26,317 nt of DNA from contig CAVJIP010000151.1 of NCBI GenBank assembly GCA_963649625.1, positions 1 to 26,317 on the forward strand, read 5' to 3'. Both the position numbers and the translations under genes were made by a program. The notes beneath the pieces are model-generated. The model did not search any database and was not told where the DNA came from. It saw only the letters and a list, made by a program, of their open reading frames with translations. Below are positions 1 to 7,108 of this stretch, in pieces (positions within the stretch are counted from its first letter, which is position 1; each line of letters starts with the position of its first letter). This DNA comes from HGM13006 sp963649625 (GTDB taxonomy: Bacteria; Bacillota; Clostridia; Oscillospirales; Oscillospiraceae).

Positions 1-8
1 GCTTTGAT

Positions 9-79
9 GCATTACCAATCCGGCTGTCTGTTCAGGTCACCTCCCTGAGTCGTAGCCAGACAGCCGGTTTCGGCAATGC
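9..79. repeat. Large imperfect inverted repeat at window start
   Basis: The arms CCGGCTGTCTG (20-30) and CAGACAGCCGG (57-67) are perfectly complementary over 11 bp. The match continues imperfectly outwards to GCATT at 9 and AATGC at 79. The 26-base loop holds a small second hairpin (TCAGG 32-36 with CCTGA 44-48). No T-run follows, so it is not a typical intrinsic terminator. It may be the 3' end of an upstream transcript or a dispersed palindromic element. Function unknown. Confidence 0.5.
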
Positions 80-148
80 CATGGAACGACGGATTGTTTT
101 GCAGCGGTGCAAAATGATTCGTCATTTTCCTTTCTTGTTCCTTTTCTC

Positions 149-176
149 TTGCATTTTTCAGAAAGTTTGCTATACT
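149..176 (+). promoter_or_regulatory. Promoter of the GntR-type regulator gene
   Basis: TTGCAT (149-154), a 16-bp spacer and TATACT (171-176). Transcription should begin near 183, upstream of the ATG pair at 219/222. This makes the in-frame ATG at 81 an unlikely start. Confidence 0.6.
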
Positions 177-218
177 AATGGAAAAGACTTCTATTCCATA
201 CTAGATTCAGGTGGTAAT

Positions 219-1022
219 ATGATGAGCACGAGCAACAGCCCCATCCTAAGCGCAAAGCTGTCTCTGGACAGCGATGTCCCCCTGTATAACCAGCTGGTGG
301 CAATTATCAAACGCCATATCTCCGCCGGGATTCTCAGCCCCGGTGATCTTCTCCCCTCAGAGGCCGAGCTGTGCCGGGCCCTGTCCATTTCCCGCTCCAC
401 GGTGCGGCAGGCCATCGGTGCTCTGGAATCCGAGGGTCTGGTGGTACGCCGCCAGGGCAAGGGAACTTTCGTGGCGGAACCTAAGGTACACAGAAAAACC
501 GAGCGTGTCTATTCCTTCACCGCAGAGATGACCGCCATGGGCCTGACCCCCTCCTCTGATCTGATCGAGTTTGCGGTGATCGACCCTACCCCGGATATTG
601 TGAAAATGCTGGAGCTGCGCTCCAACGACATTAAGGTCTACAAGTTCACCCGAATCCGAAAGGTCAACGGGGAGCCGCTGATGCTGGAGACCTCCTTTTA
701 TCCCCAGTACATCTACCCCGGTCTGACCCGGGAACTGCTGCAGACCCATTCCTTCTACTCCCTGCTCTACGATGTGGGGGTGATTCCCTACACCGCCGTG
801 GATTCCTATGAGGCGGTCAAGTTCAGCAAGGCCGATGCGGATTTGCTCCACTGCCGTGTGGGCAGCGCAGGCTTCTTTGTCCAGCGCCAGACCCGGACGG
901 AGAGCGGCGAATGCTACGAGTTCACCCAGGCCTATATGCGGGGGGATCGGGCCTCTCTGGACATTGTCCTCCACAAGGACGGTGTCACCTTCTCCCGCAG
1001 CGTGGATAAGTCCCATTCCTGA
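219..1022 (+). CDS. GntR/HutC-family transcriptional regulator (UTRA domain)
   Basis: A 267-residue DNA-binding repressor or activator of the HutC subfamily. Residues about 17-88 form the winged helix-turn-helix, with the family pattern PLYNQL, LPSEAEL, SRSTVRQAIGALESEGLV and RRQGKGTFV. Residues about 95-255 look like a UTRA effector-binding domain (YSFTAEMTAMG near its start, then IRKVNGEPLMLETSFYP). The start at 219 (or the adjacent ATG at 222) is chosen because AGGTGG lies just upstream and a promoter at 149-176 precedes it; the longer in-frame reading from 81 runs through that promoter. A terminator follows, so the gene is monocistronic. HutC-type proteins usually sense a small acid, sugar phosphate or amino-acid derivative. 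Nothing here identifies the ligand or target, and the acyl-CoA cluster is about 17 kb away. Confidence 0.9.
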   Translation: MMSTSNSPILSAKLSLDSDVPLYNQLVAIIKRHISAGILSPGDLLPSEAELCRALSISRSTVRQAIGALESEGLVVRRQGKGTFVAEPKVHRKTERVYSFTAEMTAMGLTPSSDLIEFAVIDPTPDIVKMLELRSNDIKVYKFTRIRKVNGEPLMLETSFYPQYIYPGLTRELLQTHSFYSLLYDVGVIPYTAVDSYEAVKFSKADADLLHCRVGSAGFFVQRQTRTESGECYEFTQAYMRGDRASLDIVLHKDGVTFSRSVDKSHS

Positions 1023-1033
1023 GCCCATTTCCG

Positions 1034-1067
1034 GCAGCTCTGCTTCGGCAGGGCTGCTCTTTCATTT
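1034..1067 (+). terminator. Intrinsic terminator after the GntR-type gene
   Basis: A 10-bp stem with one G-U pair (GCAGCTCTGC, 1034-1043, with GCAGGGCTGC, 1048-1057) is closed by a TTCG tetraloop and followed by TCTTTCATTTT. Confidence 0.75.
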
Positions 1068-1073
1068 TCCCCC

Positions 1074-1102
1074 TTGTGCAATCCGGCAAAAGGTATTATA
1101 AT
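1074..1102 (+). promoter_or_regulatory. Promoter of murC
   Basis: TTGTGC (1074-1079), a 17-bp spacer and a perfect TATAAT (1097-1102). The leader that follows can fold into a short hairpin (CGCTGCC 1115-1121 with GGCAGCG 1124-1130) before the ribosome site. Confidence 0.75.
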
Positions 1103-1175
1103 GTAGTCACAGAACGCTGCCTTGGCAGCGGCGATTTTGTGCGCCCTGGCGGCGTGACCTAGGAGGAACCTTATC

Positions 1176-2561
1176 GTGTGTCATGAACAGACATCTCATA
1201 TAGCAAAATACCTGGTCCCCGGAAAGCGGGTGCATATGGTGGGCATTGGCGGCGTGTCCATGTGCGCCCTGGCCATGGTGCTCCAGGGCATGGGCATCAC
1301 CGTCACCGGCTCGGACATGAATCCCAGCAAGGCTACGGACACCCTTGTCGCCAAGGGCATTCCCGTGGCCATCGGCCACCGGGCGGAAAACCTTCAGGGG
1401 GCCGACTGCGTGGTCCGCACCGCCGCCGCCCATGACGACAACCCGGAGATTGCCGCCGCCCTGGCCGCCGGGATCCCGGTGTTTGAGCGGGCCCAGTCCT
1501 GGGGCTATATTATGTCCGCCTATGAAAACGCCGTTTGCTTCTCCGGCACCCACGGCAAAACCACGACCACCTCCATGATGACCCACATTGCCATGGAGTC
1601 CGGGCTGGATCCTACGGTGATGATCGGCGGGTATCTGAATTTGCTGGATGCCGGCCATCGGGTGGGCCACGGGGACACCATCATTATGGAGTCCTGCGAA
1701 TACTGCAACTCCTTCCTGAACTTTACCCCCACCATCGCCGTGATTCTGGACATTGATGCGGATCATCTGGACTTCTTCAAGGATATAGAGGACATTAAGC
1801 ACTCCTTCCGGGCCTTTGCCGAGCTGACCCCCGCAGACCGGGGCATTGTCATTGCCAACGGCATGGACAAAAACACCATGGACGCTCTAAAGGGCATTGA
1901 CCGCCGGCTCATCACCTTCGGCATGACCCCGGATATGACCGTATATCCCGCCCACTTTGACCGGGGCTTCTCCTCCTTTGACGTATACTGCGGTGGCGTG
2001 TTCTACACCCATGTGGATTTGCGGGTTCTGGGCAAACACAACTGTATGGACGCTCTGGCGGCCATTGCCGCCGCCTGGGCCCTTGGGGTAGACCCGGAGG
2101 CCATCACCCGGGGCCTCACCTCCTTCACCGGGGCCGCCCGGCGAATGGAGTTTAAGGGCATCTTCCGGGGGGCCGACATCTATGACGACTACGCCCATCA
2201 CCCCGGAGAGCTGAAGGCCACCCTGGATGCGGTGCCCCAACGGGGCTACAGCCGCACCATTGTGGTTTTCCAGCCTCACACCTACTCCCGAACCAAGGCC
2301 CTGTTTCCGGAGTTTGTGGAGCAGCTGTCCCGGCCTGACCTGACCATTCTGGCGGAAATCTATGCCGCCCGGGAGCAAAACACCATCGGAATCTCCTCCA
2401 AGGATTTGGCGGATCAAATTCCCGGCGCCGAATACTATCCCAGCTTTGAGGCCATCACCCAGCGGCTCCAGGAGATTGCCGCCCCGGGGGACTTGATTCT
2501 GACCATCGGTGCAGGAGACATCTACAAGGTGGGGGAGGCCCTGGCCAAGCTGGGCCACTGA
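1176..2561 (+). CDS. murC: UDP-N-acetylmuramate--L-alanine ligase (MurC)
   Basis: Cytoplasmic peptidoglycan-precursor enzyme that joins L-alanine to UDP-MurNAc using ATP. At 461 residues it has the usual MurC length. Visible features: the N-terminal UDP-binding glycine motif GIGGVSM (23-29), the ATP P-loop GTHGKTTT (124-131), the central-domain pattern MESCEYCNSF (171-180), and YAHHP (339-343), which is typical of Mur ligases at the start of the C-terminal domain. Translation begins at GTG: AGGAGG (1161-1166) lies nine bases upstream and no better ATG exists. The gene has its own promoter and terminator and is not clustered with other cell-wall synthesis genes. The next genes encode a two-component system and surface-anchored hydrolases, so a cell-envelope theme is possible. 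Confidence 0.96.
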   Translation: MCHEQTSHIAKYLVPGKRVHMVGIGGVSMCALAMVLQGMGITVTGSDMNPSKATDTLVAKGIPVAIGHRAENLQGADCVVRTAAAHDDNPEIAAALAAGIPVFERAQSWGYIMSAYENAVCFSGTHGKTTTTSMMTHIAMESGLDPTVMIGGYLNLLDAGHRVGHGDTIIMESCEYCNSFLNFTPTIAVILDIDADHLDFFKDIEDIKHSFRAFAELTPADRGIVIANGMDKNTMDALKGIDRRLITFGMTPDMTVYPAHFDRGFSSFDVYCGGVFYTHVDLRVLGKHNCMDALAAIAAAWALGVDPEAITRGLTSFTGAARRMEFKGIFRGADIYDDYAHHPGELKATLDAVPQRGYSRTIVVFQPHTYSRTKALFPEFVEQLSRPDLTILAEIYAAREQNTIGISSKDLADQIPGAEYYPSFEAITQRLQEIAAPGDLILTIGAGDIYKVGEALAKLGH

Positions 2562-2569
2562 GCCTGGTA

Positions 2570-2594
2570 AGCGCCGCTGCTGCGGCGCTTTTTC
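2570..2594 (+). terminator. Intrinsic terminator after murC
   Basis: A perfect 8-bp stem (AGCGCCGC, 2570-2577, with GCGGCGCT, 2582-2589) with a four-base loop runs directly into a T-tract. Confidence 0.85.
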
Positions 2595-2600
2595 CTCCTT

Positions 2601-2617
2601 TTTAATGGTTTTTTAAT
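2601..2617 (+). promoter_or_regulatory. Direct-repeat candidate site for an OmpR/PhoP-type regulator
   Basis: Two TTTAAT hexamers (2601-2606 and 2612-2617) are separated by exactly five bases, an 11-bp period, just upstream of the response-regulator promoter. OmpR/PhoB-family dimers bind tandem half-sites with this geometry, so autoregulation is plausible. The AT-rich hexamer could also occur by chance. See the TTCACA pair at 5606-5622. Confidence 0.4.
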
Positions 2618-2629
2618 GTCTCCCCTGCT

Positions 2630-2657
2630 TTGATTTTAATCTCCCGTTTGGTACACT
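2630..2657 (+). promoter_or_regulatory. Promoter of the two-component operon
   Basis: TTGATT (2630-2635), a 16-bp spacer and TACACT (2652-2657), 21 bases before the start codon of the response regulator. Confidence 0.55.
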
Positions 2658-2678
2658 GGATTCAGGAAGGTGAGCGAT

Positions 2679-3368
2679 ATGTACAAGATACTCATTTGTG
2701 ACGATGAGGCCGATATTCGGTCTGCCCTGAGCATCTATCTTACGGCCTCCGGCTATGAGACGGTGCTCTGCGCCAACGGCCGGGAGGCCCTGGAGGCGGT
2801 GGCCGCCGGGGATGTTCAACTGGTGCTGCTGGACATTATGATGCCGGTGATGGACGGGATTACCGTGCTCTCCCGGCTCCGCCAAGCCAGCAATGTGCCG
2901 GTGATTCTTCTGACGGCAAAAAGCGAGGACACCGACAAGGTGCTGGGCCTGGACGTGGGGGCGGACGACTATATTACCAAGCCCTTTAATCCTGTGGAGG
3001 TACTGGCCCGGGTCAAGTCCCAGCTCCGGCGCTATCTCCAGCTGGGCTCCGCCGTCACGGCGCCTTCGGCTCTGGTCTGCGGTCCTGTGTCCATGGACGA
3101 CAAGGCCAAGGCCGTCACCGTGGACGGAGAACCGGTGAGCCTTACCCCCACCGAGTACGAAATTCTTAAGCTCTTTCTCACCCATCCGGGCCAGGTGTTC
3201 TCCATTGCCGAAATCTACCGCCAGGTCTGGAAGGAGTCCCCAGTGGGCGCAGAGGGCACCGTTGCCGTACATATTCGCCACCTCCGAGAGAAAATCGAGA
3301 TCGACCCTGCCAATCCCCGCTACCTGACCGTGGTCTGGGGCCAGGGGTACAAATTTGTCTCGACCTGA
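2679..3368 (+). CDS. OmpR/PhoB-family response regulator
   Basis: A 229-residue two-component transcription factor. The receiver domain (about 1-115) shows the acidic pocket D8/D9, the phospho-acceptor D52 in LLDIMMP, the conserved Thr in LLTAK and the Lys in TKPF. The C-terminal winged-helix effector domain (about 130-229) has the OmpR-type pattern LTPTEYEILKLF, then VHIRHLREKIE and VWGQGYKF. The ATG at 2679 is preferred over the GTG at 2670 because AGGAAGG (2664-2670) lies eight bases before it and would overlap the GTG. Its kinase follows after 13 bp, so the two are co-transcribed. Tandem hexamers before this gene and before the SGNH pair suggest autoregulation and control of the surface hydrolases. 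Inferred only. Confidence 0.94.
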   Translation: MYKILICDDEADIRSALSIYLTASGYETVLCANGREALEAVAAGDVQLVLLDIMMPVMDGITVLSRLRQASNVPVILLTAKSEDTDKVLGLDVGADDYITKPFNPVEVLARVKSQLRRYLQLGSAVTAPSALVCGPVSMDDKAKAVTVDGEPVSLTPTEYEILKLFLTHPGQVFSIAEIYRQVWKESPVGAEGTVAVHIRHLREKIEIDPANPRYLTVVWGQGYKFVST

Positions 3369-3381
3369 ACGGAGTGATTCC

Positions 3382-5559
3382 ATGCATTTCTTCTATCGCA
3401 CCGGCACAAAAATCGCCGGGGCCGTCCTGTGCCTTATCAGCCTCACCACCGCCTTCCTCTGCGGACTGCTGATCCTGCTGCTGCTGGACGCAGGAACCTT
3501 TGACTCCGGCTGCGGCCCCTTGGATTCCCTGGCCATGCGCCAAATGTATACGGATGCCAACAGCATTATGATGGATTACTTTGACCCCAGCGACCCGACC
3601 CAGCCCTGGGCCAGCTACTATGTAGGCGGCGTTTACACCGGAGAAGGCTCCAACCTGCGCTATACCATCACCGATGCCGAAACCGGCAAAGCCGTGCTGA
3701 GCACCTATGACGGTGAGCCTGTATATATGCAGCAGAACATTCCCTACAACTTCAGCGTGCCGGATGCCTCCGCCGCCTCGGAGTCCCTGGTGGTGACTGG
3801 GCTGATGTTCCGCTGCGCCGGCTCCTATTACCTTTATAACGACTACCTGGGTGCTTTCCTGCTGGTGACGGATTCCCGGGGGCAAAGCAGTGACGCCATA
3901 GAGCAGCTTTCCTCGGAGGCCATGTCTGCGGGCTTCTGCTATCCCGTCGGCGGCCCCCACTATTCCTATGCCTTTACGGAGGACGGCGAGGGTTTTTACC
4001 AGGACGACACCGCCTCCTTTGAGGACACCGGCTACACCACCAGCCGCTACACCGTCACCTGCTACCTGCTCTCCGGCTTTCCCTATCAGGACTCCTATCA
4101 GGCCATGTCCATCTTTTCGGAGCGTGTGACCCCTCTGCGCTTCTGGCTGGTGGGTCTGGGCTGCGGCGGGCTGCTGCTGAGCCTGATTCTATTGGTGTAT
4201 CTGGGCTGCGCCGTGGGCCGCATTCCGGGGCAGGAGGAGCCGGTGCTTGGCCCCGTCTATCGGCTCCCCCCGGATCTTGCCGGGGTGCTGTGTCTGATTC
4301 TGGGAGGCTATTGTCTGGCAGTCTGCGCCTCCTTCTTTGACTCTGTCTACCTTTCCGCCATTTGCTCCCTGATAGGGCTGCTTCTGCTGGGCTTTTCCGT
4401 CAGTCTGATGTATTTCATTCTGATGCTCTGTGTCCGAATCAAGACCCACTTTCTGGTGCAGGGCTGCGTCCTCTATCAGCTTTTCCTCCTGCTGGGCCGA
4501 GGCCTTGGCCGCCTGGGCCGGGGGCTTGGCCGGTGCCTGGGGTATCTGCCTCTGCTGTGGAAGGTGCTCCTCTGCTATGGCATTTTGTGTCTGGTGGAGT
4601 TCATTGCTCTGACCGCCTGTGTATGGGCCTGCAACGACCTGCTGTTCCTGCTGTGGCTGGGAGAAAAGCTGGTGCTGGGTGCTTTGGTGGGCTATGTGAC
4701 CCTGTGCTTCCGGCGGCTGAAGCAGGGCGCAGAGGCCATCGCCACAGGCGACTACAGCACCAAGGTAAAGGAGGAGCATCTGGTCCTGGACTTTAAGTCC
4801 GCCGCCGACACCCTCAACCACATTCAGGACGGCATGAACGCCGCCGTAGACAGCCGCACCCGGTCTGAGCGGCTAAAGGCCGAGCTGATCACCAACGTGT
4901 CCCATGACCTGAAAACCCCTCTGACCTCCATTGTCAGCTATGTAAGCCTGCTCAAGCAGGAGCCCGTCGGCTCCCAGGCCGCACAGGAATATCTGGAGGT
5001 GCTGGATCGCCAGTCCATGCGGCTGAAAAAGCTCATCGAGGATTTGGTAGAGGCCAGCAAGGCCTCCACCGGGAACCTGAATCTCCAGCTGGAGGCCCTG
5101 GACTTCAATATGCTTCTGGGTCAGGCCATGGGGGAATATGCCCAGCGGCTGACCGGGGCGGAGCTGACCCCGGTAATCAAAATCCCCGAGGAGCCTGCCA
5201 TGGTGCGGGCCGATGGGCGGCGGCTGTGGCGGGTCTTTGATAACCTGCTGGGAAACGCCGTAAAATACGCCATGCCCGGCACCCGGCTCTATCTCACCGT
5301 GGAGTCCGGCTCCTCCGTTACCGCCACCTTCCGAAATGTCTCCCGGGAGCCTTTGGAGGTTTCCGCCGAGGATTTGATGGAACGCTTTGTCCGGGGAGAT
5401 GCCTCCCGGCACACCGAGGGCAGCGGCCTGGGCCTGTCCATTGCCCGGAGCCTGACCGAGTCCATGGGCGGCAGCTTTGCCCTGGAACTGGATGGGGATC
5501 TGTTCAAGGCCATTGTCACCTTCCCGCTGCTCCCCACGGCCTCCTCTGATTTGCCGTAA
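3382..5559 (+). CDS. Multi-pass membrane sensor histidine kinase
   Basis: A 725-residue kinase partnered with the response regulator 13 bp upstream. TM1 (about 10-35) is followed by an extracytoplasmic domain of roughly 215 residues (about 36-250), then by about five more hydrophobic segments (near 253-276, 296-320, 327-352, 395-420 and 425-448). A HAMP-like linker follows. The dimerisation/phosphorylation box NVSHDLKTPLTS has the acceptor His508. The ATPase domain has an N-box (NLLGNAVKY, about 621-629) and a G2 box (GSGLGLSI, about 680). The usual DxGxG box between them is replaced by RNVSREPL, a variant I believe occurs in some Firmicutes kinases. The start at 3382 has GGAG seven bases upstream; an in-frame start at 3355 would overlap the regulator gene. 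The ligand is unknown; the large ectodomain and wall-related neighbours suggest an envelope signal. Confidence 0.92.
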   Translation: MHFFYRTGTKIAGAVLCLISLTTAFLCGLLILLLLDAGTFDSGCGPLDSLAMRQMYTDANSIMMDYFDPSDPTQPWASYYVGGVYTGEGSNLRYTITDAETGKAVLSTYDGEPVYMQQNIPYNFSVPDASAASESLVVTGLMFRCAGSYYLYNDYLGAFLLVTDSRGQSSDAIEQLSSEAMSAGFCYPVGGPHYSYAFTEDGEGFYQDDTASFEDTGYTTSRYTVTCYLLSGFPYQDSYQAMSIFSERVTPLRFWLVGLGCGGLLLSLILLVYLGCAVGRIPGQEEPVLGPVYRLPPDLAGVLCLILGGYCLAVCASFFDSVYLSAICSLIGLLLLGFSVSLMYFILMLCVRIKTHFLVQGCVLYQLFLLLGRGLGRLGRGLGRCLGYLPLLWKVLLCYGILCLVEFIALTACVWACNDLLFLLWLGEKLVLGALVGYVTLCFRRLKQGAEAIATGDYSTKVKEEHLVLDFKSAADTLNHIQDGMNAAVDSRTRSERLKAELITNVSHDLKTPLTSIVSYVSLLKQEPVGSQAAQEYLEVLDRQSMRLKKLIEDLVEASKASTGNLNLQLEALDFNMLLGQAMGEYAQRLTGAELTPVIKIPEEPAMVRADGRRLWRVFDNLLGNAVKYAMPGTRLYLTVESGSSVTATFRNVSREPLEVSAEDLMERFVRGDASRHTEGSGLGLSIARSLTESMGGSFALELDGDLFKAIVTFPLLPTASSDLP

Positions 5560-5572
5560 TTTTTCTCAAAGG

Positions 5573-5607
5573 GTCGGCGCATTTCCAGGAATGCGTCGGC
5601 TTTTCTT
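5573..5607 (+). terminator. Intrinsic terminator after the kinase gene
   Basis: An 11-bp stem with two G-U pairs (GTCGGCGCATT, 5573-5583, with AATGCGTCGGC, 5590-5600) has a six-base loop and is followed by TTTTCTT. It separates the two-component operon from the SGNH operon. Confidence 0.75.
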
Positions 5608-5637
5608 CACATATTCTTCACATTTTCGTGTTATTCT
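5606..5637 (+). promoter_or_regulatory. PhoP-box-like repeats and promoter before the SGNH operon
   Basis: TTCACA (5606-5611), five bases, then TTCACA (5617-5622). This matches the hexamer-N5-hexamer pattern known for the Bacillus PhoP box (TTHAHA). A possible -10 TATTCT (5632-5637) lies downstream, with no good -35 hexamer at normal spacing, as expected for an activator-dependent promoter. The adjacent OmpR-type regulator is the obvious candidate binder. Confidence 0.5.
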
Positions 5638-5669
5638 GACACAGACTAACCTTAACAGGAGGGAAACCC

Positions 5670-7064
5670 ATGCGCACCCTTTTCCGCCGCATCCTTTTGG
5701 CACTGCTGCTCACCCTGGGCACGCTGTGTGCCGTCCGGGCCGCTGATCGCAGTGCGCCCCTGGTCTATACCGCCCTGTACCCCTCCCCCGACACCCAGGC
5801 CCTCCAGCCCGCCAACGTCCAAAGTGCGCTTGGCACTGCCCTGGAGGGCAGGTCTATTCTCTTTCTTGGGGATAGCCTGACCGCAGGCTACGGTCTGGAC
5901 AGCTATGAGGACACCTGGTGCGCCATGCTGGAGAGCAAGTACGGCATGGACGTGACCTGTCGCTCTGTGAACGGCTCTACCATTGCCGCTGCGGAGCAGG
6001 AGGTATATGCAGAGGGCGGCTGCTATTTGCCCATTGTCCACCGGGAACTCCCCGAGGGAGATTATGACGTGATCTTTGTAGAGGGCGGCTGCAACGACTG
6101 GTACTGCGCCATTCCTCTGGGCGATGCCACGGATAGCCGGGACCCCAACTGCTTTCAGGGGGCAATCAACCTGCTCATTGACCGGATTCAGGCGGCCTAT
6201 CCCCAGTCGCTGCTGGTGTTTATGACCGGCTGGGAGCCCAAGGATCGCCCGGATTCCGACTCTGCCCCGGAGGGCGATTACTATGAGGCCATGACCCGTG
6301 TCTGCGCCGCCAGGGGCATTCCCTGCTTTCAGGCCTGTGACCCGGAGATCAGCGGCATTTACGCCAACAGTGAGGCCTTCCGCAGCAAGTATTTCCTCAC
6401 CTCCACCGATGGCTGGCATCTGAATCCTGCCGGACAGGCTCTGTTTCTGCCCACCATCGCCCAGTGGCTTACCCAGCAGGTGGAGGAAAATTTCCTGGTA
6501 CACGGCTTCTATGACGTGACGAAAAAGGATTGGTTTGCCGACCCGGTAGACTTTGCCGCCGCCAGGGGCTATATGGTCGGCACCGAGACCCACCTGTTCA
6601 GCCCGGAGGAGGACACTACCCGCAGGATGCTGGTGACGCTTCTGTACCGGGCCGCCGGGAAGCCCTCCGTGGAGGGCCTGACCACTCCCTTTACGGACGT
6701 TCCAGCAGAGGAATACTACGCCGATGGGGTGGTCTGGGCCTACCACCAGGGCTATGTGCTGGGCACCGATGAAACCCACTTTGACCCGGAAGCCTCCATT
6801 ACCCGCCAGCAAATCACCGCCATTCTCCATCGCATGGCAGTGGGTCGGGAGGAGAGTTTCCCGGAAACCGTTCCCGAATCCCTCCGGGACTACAGCGATG
6901 CCGACCTGGTGGAGCCCTACGCCCGGACACCTATGGCCTGGGCCGTGGAGGCAGGGCTGATTCACGGCACCGATAACCATACTCTGGATCCCTCCGGTTC
7001 CGCCGTCCGGGCCCAGGTGGCTACCCTGCTCCAACGGTATCTGGCCCAATTTTCCATTTCCTGA
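5670..7064 (+). CDS. Exported SGNH/GDSL hydrolase with SLH anchor domains
   Basis: A 464-residue secreted esterase-like protein. A signal peptide occupies about residues 1-25 (basic RTLFRR, hydrophobic core, cleavage near VRA-AD). The SGNH catalytic domain (about 55-275) shows block I GDSLTAGYG with nucleophile Ser69, block III GGCNDW and block V DGWH with Asp247 and His250. The C-terminal part (about 285-464) has three SLH-like repeats (FYDVTKKDWF, FTDVPAEEYYADGV, YSDADLVEPYA, each followed by a TR/SAVRAQ-type helix). These usually bind the secondary cell-wall polymer and hold the protein on the cell surface. AGGAGGG lies six bases before the ATG. A paralogue follows after 44 bp with no terminator between. 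Likely substrates are acyl or acetyl esters of wall glycans or peptidoglycan, but this is not shown by the sequence. Confidence 0.88.
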   Translation: MRTLFRRILLALLLTLGTLCAVRAADRSAPLVYTALYPSPDTQALQPANVQSALGTALEGRSILFLGDSLTAGYGLDSYEDTWCAMLESKYGMDVTCRSVNGSTIAAAEQEVYAEGGCYLPIVHRELPEGDYDVIFVEGGCNDWYCAIPLGDATDSRDPNCFQGAINLLIDRIQAAYPQSLLVFMTGWEPKDRPDSDSAPEGDYYEAMTRVCAARGIPCFQACDPEISGIYANSEAFRSKYFLTSTDGWHLNPAGQALFLPTIAQWLTQQVEENFLVHGFYDVTKKDWFADPVDFAAARGYMVGTETHLFSPEEDTTRRMLVTLLYRAAGKPSVEGLTTPFTDVPAEEYYADGVVWAYHQGYVLGTDETHFDPEASITRQQITAILHRMAVGREESFPETVPESLRDYSDADLVEPYARTPMAWAVEAGLIHGTDNHTLDPSGSAVRAQVATLLQRYLAQFSIS

Positions 7065-7108
7065 CCCCTGCACCCTGTAAGAACACTTCCACAGAGGAGG
7101 CTTCTCCC

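Noticed and set aside
81..218. N-terminal extension of the GntR-type regulator starting at 81
   Set aside because: The stretch contains the promoter (149-176), and the extra residues resemble no regulator N-terminus. The ATG at 219 follows a ribosome site.
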